Below, piece by piece: positions 21,145-34,462 of a stretch of DNA of 64,000 bases. The notes beneath the pieces were generated by a model. That model was not told where the DNA came from. It saw only the letters and a program-made list of their open reading frames with translations, and made no database searches. Location: contig JARFIW010001324.1 of the NCBI GenBank assembly GCA_036346225.1, positions 310,001 to 374,000 on the forward strand, in the 5' to 3' direction. Position numbers and translations under genes: made by a program. Position 1 is the first letter of the stretch. Every line of letters starts with the position of its first letter. The stretch is from Platerodrilus igneus (Eukaryota; Arthropoda; Insecta; Coleoptera; Lycidae).

Positions 21145-23915
21145 GACTATATTAAATAGAGTTGTGCATGGCTGGAGTTTTGAGTGTATTGCAACCAGTT
21201 AAACAATAAATACAGCTTATGTTTGTGAATTTAGTATTTCTATTGGCAAAGTGTGGTCCCTGGCGAATTTACAAGCAAGCAAGTTTAATTGCAGAGGACA
21301 ACTTATCTTTAATTGGCGTGGTGCATGTGGGTCCTATCTACTGCAATTGGCGCCCTCAACATAATATTTATTGTGTGCTGCCAACACTCACGACTCAATC
21401 TGTTGCTAGTAAGGGAACAGCACCTGTACCTTTTTCTGTCCAGGGCTCATTTCTTCGGAATTCCCAGTTAGTCAGGAGATACTACGAATATATCTACCAG
21501 TAAGTTCTGTGACGTTTCTCTTCAGCCAACGCAAGTACGTGACAACAACTTTGAGTATGAACAATATAAGATTATAATCGTATGTTTAATCTCGCCAGGG
21601 TCGCCCATTGTATCTATTTACATTTCAATGAAGGTATTACTAACTAACTAACTAAAATTATGCTTCCTAAGATCCAGAATACATGTAAACAAAATATGTA
21701 TTTCTTAAAAGAAGTAACCCTAACTCTGTTGGTGGGATTTTTCAATGCAGAAGCTGTCATATGATTATAAAGATTTCAAAGGAATGTCACAAACTAGTTG
21801 CATCTTTCTAAAAAATGGGCTTATCTACTATTCTGAAAGCGCGAGTTGCAACTTACAGATGTATCTCCACAAAGTTACACACACGTACACAGGTTCAGAT
21901 TTATAAGTGCAAACTGCTTTCTTGGCAAAGAGCACATGCATGTTTGGATACAGATTGGGCCTGAAAGACCCGTGCTATGTATGCGGGGTAACAGTGGATT
22001 TCCTTTATTTAAGATAACCGAATCACACAAAATTGTAAGACAAAAATGTGTTAATATATAATCTACGAGGCATTTCTAGACCCATAATTCCTTGAATAAA
22101 GCAATAACAAACTTATACGATAGAAAAGGCTTCACTGGGCTTTTCAGACTAATGCTGTGCATTATTGGACTATAGAATATAAGTAACTAGTTTTTATTGA
22201 ATCGACTCATTTCAAAATGAATTTAAAACCTAATATCCATAGTTCTAATAACTTCAATAACATTTTTATGGGCCATTTAATAAGGTTGTTTTTCAAATTT
22301 ATTGGTCATTAGGTATTTAATACCTCTATATAAAGAAAAGCAGATATTAAAAGAAATGCTTGCTTTGCACAGAAAAGTAGGACGCGTGAGCAGATTACGG
22401 AGCTTCATTTTACACATTCTAACAATGCTTTTCCGAGTTGCAATAATAGCTTCATTCTAAAGCATTCTAGTTTCAATCAAAGAGAATACTGTAGGCTTTA
22501 TGAAAACAATTGAATTTTCCTTGCGGCTTATATAATATTACCGGGGCACATGATTAAATCGAGCTCCTTGAAGGAGAATTTTTAATTTAGCATCGTATTT
22601 CTGCTGGAAGCCTTTTTGCTTTATACTACATAGAATGGTTTGTTCTTAATTAAGCTTCCAAAATTTATTAACTTAATTAAACTTTTATTGGAATATTAGT
22701 TTGAGATTAAAAATTAATTGAAAAATAATTACGCAACTTTGTTGATTAGAATATTTATGAACAGCGTAAGGTTTCTCCAATGTAGTGACTTTATTTTAGA
22801 AAAGTTTATAGCTTGCTTTCTTTCATTTTTTATTGAAAATAAAATATTTGACGTAAGTATAACAAAGATATGGTGTTGAAGCTCCATTTTTATTCTACTA
22901 ACCTTTACAAAAACAAAGCAACGTATCTTAATAGTTTCTGGTCGCTTGGCGTACTAATCACGCAATTTTCTAAAGCACAAATGGAAACAGCATGGGTTCA
23001 GTTTTCACTAGCACAAATCTCCAAATATAACGAAAATTGGGTGTTGATGTCGCAAACGGCAAAACATCTAAACATATTTAGGGCAGTTAGCTCAAGGTTC
23101 TTAAATTACAAAGCTGTTGAGAAACTGCAGATAGGCCAACAATGAGCTGAGCATTTAATGACAAAGCACTGAAATACAATTTGAAATGTTTCCGACGTTA
23201 GTTCCAGTGCTTGTTGTCGTTATTGACTCTTATCCTCGTTAGTTTTCTTTTTCTATTAGTTGCTATATTTTACAATTGTTATATACAATTTCCCAGTTAC
23301 AAATAGGATGCAACAAAAAAAAAAAGGAAAACTTTAGCATACTGCAGAAGCAACAGAAATTGTATAATATGGTACGAAAACTAGTTTTTCGGACGATTAT
23401 ATGTGGAAACAACAGATTGGACACTACTTAGTTATTCAGAAAGGGAAGTATATTATTCTAGAATGCAAAACTACATATCCACTGTAGCATTTAAATACTT
23501 TTCAACTCTAGAATATGACGGCTGTTAGTACGTTAATTACCCAGACAATCCGTATTGCTTAGGACGACTACCGGTTTTCTAACTTTTTGCATCCGTTTCG
23601 TTTTGGCTAAAAGAAGTTTAAAATACTTACTAGTTAGATTAATACTAACAGTTTTGGTTTTGCTCTAAGACGTAGTTACTCATATTAGGTTATAATTAGA
23701 ACGATTTCACCATACAATATCTAGAATGCATGTAATAAGACCCTGCATCTCCTAGACATAGGAGTTGCGGACTTTATAAAGATAAAAGACAAAGAAGAAT
23801 TTTGAATTTATTTTTAATACCAAAAACGTCAAGTAAATTTTATAGTTGTCTCTCTTGCATGATCGTGTACACGTTTATTACAAATAAAATATAAAAAAAC
23901 TTAATAAATTCATAG
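21141..23915. other. AT-rich stretch without recognised genes
   Basis: It has open frames of 71-94 codons (21219-21503, 21846-22061, 22870-23145, all +) without known motifs, splice support or repeats. I do not call them genes. Confidence 0.35.
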
Positions 23916-24007
23916 GGCATGGGTGTGGATAGTGATCAGTGTACTCTACCTGCAATTCAAGAGGCGGCAAAAAGAACGTCGATGAAATTATTGCCTGAAA
24001 ATCTAAA
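23916..24007 (+). other. Candidate exon, unknown gene
   Basis: A 92-bp segment with acceptor-like ATTCATAG before it and a strong donor GTGAGT after it is open throughout. It encodes M-G-V-D-S-D-Q-C then A-I-Q-E-A-A-K-R-T-S-M-K-L-L-P-E-N-L. Its codons look less AT-driven than the flanks. I recognise no family, and no partner exon in the right phase was found nearby. Confidence 0.3.
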
Positions 24008-25004
24008 GTGAGTACGCATATGACCAATTTATTTCATGACGGAGATAGAAGGAAATAAAAAGTTCATTCTACAAGAACATTGTGCTTGTAAATATGGATG
24101 AACTTTGCAATACACTTCAGGGTTCTACATTATGGACGCAGTATTCGATGTTGAGTACTACTATATCAATCCACTATAATAAAGACGTTTGGAAGTATAA
24201 CACGTTAAAAACTTTTCAGAACGCAAAACTGGCGAATATAAACTCGAAAGCCACAATTTTGACGTAAGAAAAGATAGATGAATTTATTATTAAAGCTTCT
24301 GACAAAATTAATTTACTTACAAAAGTTTGTCAGTAAAAAGATGCTTATCCACTTTTTTTAATAACTTCTTTAAGGTCGTGCTTGTTATGAGTATATCTAG
24401 TGCATGCTGTGAACAAGAGCTAACCTAGTTACCTATTAATTACATGGAAGATTTGAGTACTGTGGTTGTAATAAAAATTGTCAATACTAAAATTAAAAGT
24501 TGTCGCAAGTTTATGATTACTGAACAGTGTCCAGTCGCATAACGATTCTTCTTCTAAAAGAATCCAAGTGAGCAGCAACCTTGCACAAACCTTTACTTTT
24601 ATATTACTAATAATGTGCTACAAGTGCCCACCGATATCCTGCTTGCGTTTTAAGTTATTCCAGTAAAATATCCCAGAAATAAACTTTTTGTAAATATTTT
24701 GCTTGCTGTATGTCCTATGACTCTTATAGTTATTATTGAAAATAAACTATAAAAAATACTTTCGAAAAAATGTTATATATGTTTTACGTAAAACCAACCG
24801 TCTTGGCACTGCACACAAGGAAGGCACAGAGTGGCGGTGCATTCGTTTTCACACCACCCCAGAGACAAAGCTGCAAGGCGCATTTCTTTTGTACCTAGTG
24901 TCCAGAGGTCAAATCCACGATTTTGCTTGTTTTAGAGACTTCTACAGCTCGTGCTCATTCGCGTCTCTGTCGCCTCTTCTACGTCTTTGTCCTCTGTTAT
25001 CTGT
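24008..25004. other. AT-rich stretch, one unrecognised ORF overlapping its end
   Basis: A 101-codon + ORF (24736-25041) with a Cys/Ser/Leu-rich C-terminus has no known domain and runs into the duplicated segment at 25005. No gene called. Confidence 0.3.
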
Positions 25005-25760
25005 AACGCGATGCGCTACGCTAAACGTTAAACTAGAATGAAAGAAATATTTAACCTTGAATAGACTAACTTATTATAACACCAAGTACAATCCTAATTT
25101 TATGTAAAATAGTGTGATTTGCAATGGAATCTGTATTTTTATTTAAAATAAACTAAAAACCACCAGGAAATTAGTGTTATGTCTGTAAATACATCCAGGG
25201 TTTTAAATTATTTTAAACTACAAGAATGTAAACAAATCAATTATGATCACCAGATTTTAGAGCAAAAGCCTGTCATAAGAAGCTTTCAGAAATATAAAAT
25301 AAAATCTTAATATGCACTTCAAATATGAGCTTTAGGACGTGGTTAAATAAATTTCAGGTAATATAACATCTATAATAAACATTGTTGCAGCTATCATAGA
25401 GTAAATCACGTATGCATTTTCTATGATGTAATCTTTTATACACTAGACTAATGGTCCAATTATACGGTTTCAGATTAAGAAATTAAAGATACAGCTACCA
25501 AAATTACATGATACCAGAGACTTCCTACGTGTCATTTGTCATAAACTCAATCACAGTTTATCAATAATATGAAAAAACGACTACATACGCAGTAGAAGGG
25601 GAATTAAATGAATAAACCCAATTGAGAGTGAGACGGTAATACGAAACGGAGCTACCTCAAAACATTAAAAATGTTGCAATACGGGTGAACAGAATAGGGG
25701 AGTAGAAGATTGAAATGATAGTGTGTTTAGAAATTTGACTGAAGGCACAAAGTTTTCGAG
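25005..25760. repeat. Old direct duplication, copy 1 (about 0.75 kb)
   Basis: It is collinear with 27545-28400. Shared blocks include GCGATGCG(C/T)TAC, GAATGTAAACAAATCAATTA, TTGCAGCTATCAT, CTACGTGTCATTT and CATACGCAGTAGAA. Substitutions and indels are frequent, so the duplication is old. Start-to-start spacing is about 2.54 kb. No open frame is conserved between the copies. Confidence 0.8.
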
Positions 25761-27544
25761 TAAAATGTAGGCCGTAAAATTTTTTGAATGTGTATCATTC
25801 AACCGTAAAACTTTTTTCAATATGGGTTTTTAACTTGTGAATTTTTTAAAAGATAGTTGTCCTTTTCTAATTTAGTTGAAAAATTTACATTTTTGTAAGA
25901 TTTTTTTTTAAACTTATCTTGAAAGGCTTTTAAGCCAGAGATTGACTGATCATGACTTGAAAACAAAGAATTTTTTTTATTTCGGATGTAAATTTAAGTG
26001 TAATGTAAAGTTTTTATAGAAGAATAAAATTAGTTATAAGTGTCGTAGTAGCACGTGAAGAAAGTTATTAATTAGACAGTTGGCGGATTAAAAATAATTT
26101 TCAGAAAAATAAATTATGAAGTACGACGGTATGGAGTTAGTTATAGTTTAGGGGCAAAATATTTCTCTCTCAGACGCAATCGACTCTTTTTCAGGGCCGC
26201 AGGAATATTTAAATTTTTAGATTTACTTTTGGTTATCGATAAAATTTTGATAAAGATGTGTGAAGTAATGATAATATAGGTCAATCCTGAGAGATTTGGC
26301 AGGAGAGAAAGTTTTTTAACCGAATGGGACTTTTAATAAAAGGTTGAAGACAATATTTGAGTTTAAAAACATTTTGAGACGAAACATAGGTTACCACAAT
26401 ATGTTACTTAACTTAATTTCTTTTTTGTAAAATTAATTTTTAGTTAAAAATATTTTTTAAGACGAAACATGGGTTAGCCCAACAGTGTACTTAAGTTAAT
26501 TTACTTTTAATCTTTATTTTGGGGAAATTATTTCCTTAATTGTGTGTAGGTGGATAAATTGTGCTAGCTTTTATTTGTTAAAGTAGAATGTTATATTTTT
26601 TAATTTTGGTATACGTAACAAACTTCACAAACATTTAAGTTGACACCACGCTTTCGTTTTTAATCTTTCTTGATATATTGTATTGAGGGTACTTCGTTCT
26701 TATCCTGCTATCGACCGCTCCCTAAGGGAACACATCGCCTAATTCTTAGAAAAGTAGCCTAACATCACCAACCTACCCTTCCTTGGCTGTCCACCCTTAC
26801 TCCTTCATTGAAAAGAAAGGTTTTCAACCGACCCTTGTTAGTTTTATTCGCGTGGCTAGATGGATCTCTTTCCTATTTAGACAACAATTGTCACTGTACC
26901 CTATCCTCCACTTTCCAAACAATTTTTTTCCAATTGGTTATATTCCTACCACTTCAATTTCACTTAGTCTTTCTCCACTCACTTTAACGTTAGAGCTTGG
27001 GTTTGGGACTCTACCGAGGGGTCACGGTAACAGTTTTGCCCATCGCCATCACGACAGTTCCTCCTGTTAAAGGTACTGGGGAATTTTAATATTAGATCCC
27101 TCGTAGGAACTAATTTAAGTTGGGAGGGGATTAGTGATGGTAAATTATAGTAGGATTGAAAGAGTGGGTACTGGGAACAATTTCCGAATGGACTTTCGTG
27201 CAAATTTGACCAATTAGGGTAATACTTGACTGGGGGGTGAAGCGGGCTTCATATCTTAAGTGGAACTATCTTAACACTGCAGCACTCTGATTGAAGAGCT
27301 TTACCTTCATGGGTGTTTTATTCCCTATGGAGTAGAGATGGATGTTTCACGACCTTTCCCCTTCAGCAGTACTTACAGTGTTGTATACTTTAGGAACAAG
27401 GAGCTTTTGGATCTTTTACTTCTCCATTTATCGTTTTTTTTGGACCTAATGAATCGACAAAGGACTTATGAAGTAGGACGGATACTAGACTAACGCCAAA
27501 GATGCTATGATAGTAGAATTTTGGTAAAAATCTTATTTGTTACA
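25761..27544. other. Spacer between the 0.75-kb copies
   Basis: AT-rich, with a diverged two-copy tandem of about 75 bp at roughly 26357-26510 (GACGAAACAT(A/G)GGTTA, ACTTAA(C/G)TTAATTT). From 26690 to 27240 base composition is more balanced and a 95-codon + ORF (26783-27070) occurs, but it has no recognisable domain. Confidence 0.4.
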
Positions 27545-28400
27545 ACATAGCGCGATGCGTTACTCTAAACGCTAAACTAGAGAAAAAGAAATAGTATTTA
27601 ATCTTGAATGAACTAACTTGTTATTGAATCACTCGGTACAATCTTTATTTCATGTAAAACATTATTGAAAAATCAACATTTGCAATGAAATCAGTATTTT
27701 TATTCAAAATTTTATTTAAAAGTTTTCGCGTTATTTATGTAAATACATGGGGCGACTTTAAAAACGAGTTGTAAGTTGTTTTAAACAACAAGAATGTAAA
27801 CAAATCAATTATAATCACCAAATTTTAAAGTAAACACCTGTCAGAAGAAGCTTCTTGAATTATAAAAGGAAACTCATGAATATTCATCTCAAATATGAGC
27901 TATAGGAAGTTGTAAAATAAGTTCCAAGCAAATCAACATAGTTTAGATGGACAATGTTGCAGCTATCATAAAGTAAACCACAAATACACTTTATTACAAT
28001 GTAGTCTTCAGACGCTGAACAATGGAAATACACTCGTATAAGTTTTCCACGATGTTATTTTTTATACACTACAATACAATTTGTGCATTTATATGGTTTA
28101 AGATTAAGAAACTAAAGATACGTCCACGTAAATTGCACGATACTAAGGGATTGCTACGTGTCATTTATCATAAACTCAATCCCAGATTGTGCAATAATAT
28201 GAAAAAACCCTGACAACATACGCAGTAGAAAGACGATTAAAAGAATAAATCCAATTGAGATCGGGACAGTAAAACAGATTCGGGCTATTGGAAAACACAA
28301 AAATTGTAGCGATTCGCGCGAATATAATAGTAGAGGGGGATTGGGATAATAGTAGTGAGTGTTTATATGGACATTGACCGAAGAGTTCCGAGAGAAATTT
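27545..28400. repeat. Old direct duplication, copy 2
   Basis: Second copy of 25005-25760, slightly longer because of small insertions. Overlapping minus-strand ORFs of 81 and 84 codons (28154-28421) lie at its end but are not conserved in copy 1. Confidence 0.8.
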
Positions 28401-28788
28401 TGTGGCATGCCCGAAAGGCAATACAGGCGGCAGGCAACATGAAAAAATTGAAATACCGCTGCAAGTGGCAGGGTATTTTCATTTACGTGTAGGTGCGGCT
28501 TTAATGTCAGAAAAAAGTTTAAAATAAAGGGGCAAGACCAGATGAGTCATCACTCCATTAAGTCGGAACTTTGTAGCTTGATTTGTGAAAGGGAACTTTC
28601 TGTGTTGGAGCATTAAAGCAAGAACTCCAACATTGGGGTTCTTGGATACCATTGAAGTACGCAGTGAGTAGATAGTTGTGCTTGTAAAAATTTAATTATG
28701 CATTTATCAACTAAAATGTAATGGTAAATGGTTGTTATTTTTGTAGCACGTAATTAGTTTAAAGGTGAAAAAAATTATTAAATTTCAG
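28401..28788. other. Non-coding stretch
   Basis: Nothing recognised apart from a donor-like GTGAGT near 28661 and the polypyrimidine/AG site that precedes 28789. Confidence 0.3.
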
Positions 28789-28838
28789 GAATTAGCGACG
28801 GAGGAAATGAATACTGATTTGGAATTCCTTAGTGAAAT
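28789..28838 (+). other. Candidate short exon, unknown gene
   Basis: A 50-bp segment between AATTTCAG and GTAAGT is open in one frame (E-L-A-T-E-E-M-N-T-D-L-E-F-L-S-E). Both splice sites match consensus well. It does not join the 23916-24007 segment in phase without creating a stop, so they may belong to different transcripts or be chance. Confidence 0.25.
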
Positions 28839-29379
28839 GTAAGTAAATAATGGAATAAAAACTTAAGTTTCTGGAAAGCACAATGTTATAGCGCAAAATA
28901 AGAATTTACCTGTATTTTTTGTGTTATGACTTACATAGATAATAATTTGGGATTCACTAATGTCATAATTAAATGGGAAAATAGGAAAATTTGGTATGGA
29001 GAATAGTTTTATTAATGGCTTATAATTAAAGCTTTTTTTAAAAAAATTTTTTAAAATACTTTTAATTTTTATTTTAACGCCACCTGGCCATATTATAGAG
29101 TAAAGTTTATTTATAGAAAAGTATATTCATATGTGCATGTGTAATGAATTGTTACTATGTTAAAAGAGGTTAGGTATACGTGTATTTTTATTTCAATTAT
29201 TTAGGAAATAAGCAGTCAGCAATTTGTAAGGGATATACAGTTACCCTAGTGATAGTCATATTTGGAAGGAATATTTAATTTTGACAGGGACACATGATAA
29301 TGACCGACTATAGAATACCAAAGCAAGGGAGTTTTATGCGGAATAGCAGTCTTTTGCATAAAAAGAACATCACATACTT
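28839..29379. other. AT-rich stretch without features
   Basis: No ORF, repeat or regulatory signal that I can support. Confidence 0.35.
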
Positions 29380-29600
29380 GCGACGACAGAATGTTTGGCG
29401 CCCCTGAATTTTGACAAAGACAATACTTTCAGGGAAAGTGTTAATGTAATGTAGAATTTTTAACTTCAAACTATGCTACACATCATTTTTGTATTTCTTT
29501 GTTGTTCTTTATATTCTTTTCTCATTTATCTATAGGAGTCCACTACCGCACCACTATAGTTAGCCCACGCACCATTTTATTGTTACGTGGTCCCCGACGT
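29380..29600. repeat. Dispersed repeat R3, copy 1
   Basis: It shares, in the same order and spacing, a TTGGCGCC-like block (about 29395), a pyrimidine-rich stretch ending TCTATAG (about 29537) and CCGCACCACT followed by TTAGCC with copies at 42130-42350 and 45895-46085. It looks like an intron-plus-exon module or a very old transposon. No open frame common to the three copies. Confidence 0.5.
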
Positions 29601-29820
29601 TTCAGGGTAAATCAAATTTAAATTGTTTTCATGGAACTCGTTTAAAATATAAATGCGTAAGCATTTCTGTTGGACAAAGATTGGATTTCCGGTATGCTAC
29701 TATACATGCTGTAAATAGTTGGTTGAACAATATGTGATTTGAAGGTTTCAGGTCATTGCTGCCATTTGGTAAGACTGTTTAATTTTCTAACATTACGCTG
29801 CCCTTGCAAAGTTTCATTGC

Positions 29821-29821
<1 letters not shown>

Positions 29822-29861
<40 letters not shown>
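29822..29861. repeat. (TA)n microsatellite
   Basis: About 20 TA units. Confidence 0.95.
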
Positions 29862-29865
<4 letters not shown>

Positions 29866-32412
29866 ATTTTTTTGAAAGGTTGTAACTACCTCATGCTGTT
29901 GTATGCAATTCACTAATGGGTCGTTCACGAATAATTTTGTCATGTAATTTGCTAAAAGCTTATCTTGTTAAAATGTAATGTTTTAATTCATAGAATAATA
30001 TTTTGTAATTAATAATGTGCTCAACTTTACCGGTTGTATATAAAACAAGGGTAAAATGTGCAGACAAATAATCTTCACTTGTTTGTTACAAAGTTCAATA
30101 TTTTATCTTGTTTACTACAATTTAAAATGTCAAGATGGTCATCTAACAGGGCCTACGTCCAGAAAAGTGAAGTTTACACTGAGATTAACTAATTAATAAT
30201 TTTGCCACATGTTGAGTAAATTTTTAAAGAACTGTAAAGTCTTTCGTAGCACTACTACAGACTAATAATTATAAAAATAAATATTGTCAATAAAAGTTAA
30301 GTATCAAAATCAAATTTTAGTAGTAATTAAACTTTAAGATTCATTTTACACCCTCTGACTAAAACAGAAACTACATTTATAAGAATTTTATTTTTCATTA
30401 AGTTACACTTATAATGTTCATAACTTATCTTAAATGAGAATATAGAATTATTCTTGACTTCAGTTCATTATTCTATAATTATTAAACTTCTCCAAAGTTT
30501 CTTAGGTAATTGAATGGTTTAACTTATAGTGAATGCGTATAATGATACAATAAAAACTAATTGAAACTAAAATAAAGATTTCGTGCTTATACAGGAACAT
30601 AATGTATAAAGGGTGTCTATGTTGGTAGTATTTATGTTTCAGAGTTGCCCTAGACTTCGTTAGTTCAGTGAAGAAGATGACCATATGTAAGTAACATATT
30701 TGTGGTAATCAAACTTTGTATTTAAAGTGGTTAGTGATAATTTAGGTTTTCAAATTTTCCTTTTCTCGCAATTTGATTCAGTAAATTTCATAAAAAAAAA
30801 ATTTAGGTGGCGTCCATTATTTTATTTTCCAACTTTAATAAACCCATTGACCCAATTTCATGAAACCATGGGTCAAAACTCAGTTGGCTAAAAAGTCTTA
30901 AGCGTTTTCTGTTTCTAAAAGCCATTTTCCATCCTAACTTTACCCTGAGCTTGTTACTGTTATATAAGAATTCTCGATAGGTTAAGTAAAACTCTATAAA
31001 AAGTCTACCATGATTTTTTTATACTAACACTGCCGCCCAACGTCTGGGGTGTGATCGAATTTTGTTTGAAATTTGTATAACAAGCGGTTTCATTTTAAAA
31101 TATAATACAAAAGCCATTCATTTTCACTGCATAAAATAATATCAATTTAATGCATCCGCATTAAAACAAAGCACATTTTCGTGTGTAGACATTTCTGCAG
31201 ACTGAAAATGAGTTCCATACACTTTTAAAAATATTAGATAAATTGCGTGTGTCGATGTCACATAAATTTATTTTAAAAGTCTTAAATAAAACATGTTAAT
31301 TCCAGAATTTTCATTATAAATAAGAGAGTAAACAAATTAATTGGATATTTTTCAAAAATTAACTTTTCAAGTCAGGAATCTGAACTTCTTCTCCGATAGT
31401 AGGTAATAATCCGCATACATTAAAACAGTAGGGGCAAAACGTTATTTGGAATGAAGCTCAGTTTTGGTACTTACGGGTCGTTTGTCCTATTCTCGGCTGA
31501 ATAACTTTGTGTTCCAAAATATTCATGTGCTTGAGAGCAAATTTAACAATAATGGTTGCTAAATTAATACTAAACTTATAAGTCCTAGCACCCCTTTTGT
31601 GTTATGCTTTGGTCTGACAGTTTGTCTTTATAGCTAGTTGCAAGTCCGAATTATGAGTTCTGTAGTAACCATGAAAATGCATACCTCCCCAGACATTTAA
31701 GCGACAGTACCAATTTTAGACTACCCTAGAAGGCTATGTGTTAGGAGTTTTAATTTTATGCGAGCGATGTTAAATCTTCACACAAAGTAAATTTGCTCAC
31801 CTGTCTAAAGTTCATTTAATTAAAATATGCAAAAGCTAAATTTGGGGTCTTGAGTTTATGTGGGTAAAGACAAATATAACTTGTTTATTGAAGTACACCA
31901 ATCGCAATGATTTCGTGTACTTTTTATGTACGTATTTCCCTTGTGAAAATGCTGTATTTAAAAGCGCATTGAGAACTATATATTGCTTTGTGTTTAAAAC
32001 CCTATTTTGCTTTTCTTCCCAATTACATATTCTCGCTTATATTTCCATGCAGAGGTTTAAATGAAACTGGTTTTGTTTCGTAAGCAAGAAATTCCATTGT
32101 TCTAAACTAAATTAATTTTACGATGAAAATTTCAGTACACAATAAAATGAATTTCCATTAAAGAGACGGTATTTCAAGAGATTTAAGTACAAAGGATGTT
32201 TACTACGTTTATTGAAATGAAGTAAACCGTAAACAGAGTCTTAGTTCAGAGAATGGTTCCCTTTTAGATCTAACATTAGCAAAATAATATAAGGTTATTA
32301 AGACGTTGTGGTTTAAAACTTTAAAACGAAGTACTTTACTCATATGTATACAATAATAATTACAAAAGCAAATACGAGTTGACCATGCCAAATACACAGC
32401 AATATACTCAAT
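29862..32412. other. AT-rich stretch without recognised genes
   Basis: ORFs of 60-68 codons only, none with a motif. No repeats noticed. Probable intronic or intergenic DNA. Confidence 0.4.
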
Positions 32413-32890
32413 TTATACAGGGTGTCTCAAAAATGGCGTCTGTCCTTTATAATATGAAAACGTCCTGACTGTGTACATGAAATTTTTCAATATAATCCAA
32501 ATCAGAGTATTCTCATGAAAAATAATATAGTAGTTAGAAAAATAAAAAATTTTCAGCAGAGCGCTTTTGGCGATAGCCATCTTTGGTGCCATGTCCAATT
32601 ACTTTAAAAACTTATATTCCATTTTCGACTCCATCAACGACGTAGATAAGATGTAATCCATATTTATTAGAACGATCAAATTGTTAACTAGTCTTTTATT
32701 ATGTGATATTAGTTAAGTACTTTAAATGATCTCTATTGAACTAGTTTAATGGAATATAAGATTTTAAAATAATTGGACATGGCACCGAAGATGGCTAATG
32801 CCGAAAGCGCTCTGCTGTAAATTTTTTATATTTCTAACTATTATATTATTTTTACGCGAAAATACTCTGTTTTTGAATTTTATTGTATCA
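32413..32890. mobile_element. Fold-back (inverted-repeat) element
   Basis: An arm at about 32485-32626 and another at about 32749-32875 are long near-perfect reverse complements around a spacer of about 120 bp. Each carries TTGGACATGGCACC, GATGGCTA and AAAGCGCTCTGCTG. The left side starts with ACAGGGTGTCTCAAAAATGG, similar to ends of Tc1/mariner-type and MITE elements; the right side lacks that end. The RNA could form a hairpin of about 130 bp. No protein is encoded. Confidence 0.7.
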
Positions 32891-33864
32891 TTTGTAAGGG
32901 TACAATATTACTCCCTATAGAGTAGAATAAGTACTAGATATTTTGTTTAAAAACCATTGAATTTTAAATAATAGAATTTAGAAATGACAATTTTATTAAT
33001 TAATAAAAACAAGAATGAATAAACCTATGAGTTAGTTATAAAAATTGATCAAAGTTCCGAACCCGTGCGTCTAAGCAGGCCTAAGCTCTATTGCAAATAT
33101 CACAATGTACATTTTCTAAGATTAATGGATTCACATCTCTAAATGCGTGTTGTATCCCTAATAGGTTATCTTCACTTCCTAAAGGTGTTCTGTAGAGACT
33201 AGACTTTTCATGTCCCTAGAGAGGGACCATGTTAGGCTACCTGACTGACATATACACAACACCACTTTGTAACGCGTTGGCATTATGTAAAATAGAAACC
33301 GGATGGATAGGTGGAAAATTATTCTTAAACCGGCAAAATTAATAGCAATGTGTCATGTATATTTTAATTTTATTACCCATAGTGTTCTTTAAGCAAAACA
33401 TTTCAATAAAAAATTTTGTTTTATAAAGGGTAATAAACCTAAAACTACAAAAGCATTGTTTCATTTCAGTTAAATACATATTTGAACGTAATTGAGATCT
33501 ATAAATTATTTTAAACAACAAAAGGATAAATAAAATACATATAGCAGTAAATTTTCATAGCGGGGCCGTGTCATTTAAAAAAAATTCTTAAACAAAAATG
33601 TTGTTATGGTAGAATTCATTCATTTATCGATATAATGATTTCCGTAAATTGGACGATGATAAAGGTACTCCAGGATAGCTCAGGTGGGGCTCTTTGAGTC
33701 GTAGGAAAACGCCTGACCAGTAGGGACAGACCGTACAGGAGTGAAGTAAAAGCTAAACCATATATAAGGGCATCAGGAACGAGGAGTTAGCAGACACTGC
33801 GAGAAATGTTCCACGATTCTCGGGAAGACCCCGAGGTAATTCACTATACCAAGAAAGATTAACG
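32891..33864. other. Stretch upstream of the first hAT
   Basis: No gene. The last 200 bases (33660-33860) are GC-richer than the surroundings and may belong to another element, but nothing is recognisable. Confidence 0.3.
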
Positions 33865-34462
33865 CTCTAAACCATAGGTTCCCAACGGGGGCGGTACCGC
33901 CCCCCCAGTGGGCGCTGTAGCTTTCAAAGGGGGCGGTAGGGAGTACAGGGGCAAAAGGGGGTGCGTTAGGAGGATCAAGGGGGGCGTTCGTGACGTACTT
34001 ACCTTTTAGAAAATAAATATATTAAAATACTTTGAAAATACCTAGTTGGCATGAATAGACAGTTTATTTAGCTATCTAAAATGTCTATGTTATTGTTATC
34101 GAGAAAATATACTTTAAAACATTTAATTCAGCATTAGGTCTATGAATACCTAATTCCGTTTAATATTGTCCGCAACAAATCTTTGCAAGTTGATAAGCAA
34201 AGACGCGATATGACTTGCTTACAAAGTGCACCGGCATCGCAAACAAGATAAAACATACAAGTTGATGCTTGTATGAAATCAAACGTATAAAAGGCAGGGA
34301 TAGCTCTAGGAATGTGTTATTATTTTGTGTGCTTCGCAAATAATCCATGTTCGTGAGTGATAAGTTATATAAGTCATTATAACCATTAATTTTATAATTA
34401 TCTATAAATTCGTTGAAAAGTTAATTTATTTTAAACCGTGGCAAGTTTTGGATTTCAAAATG

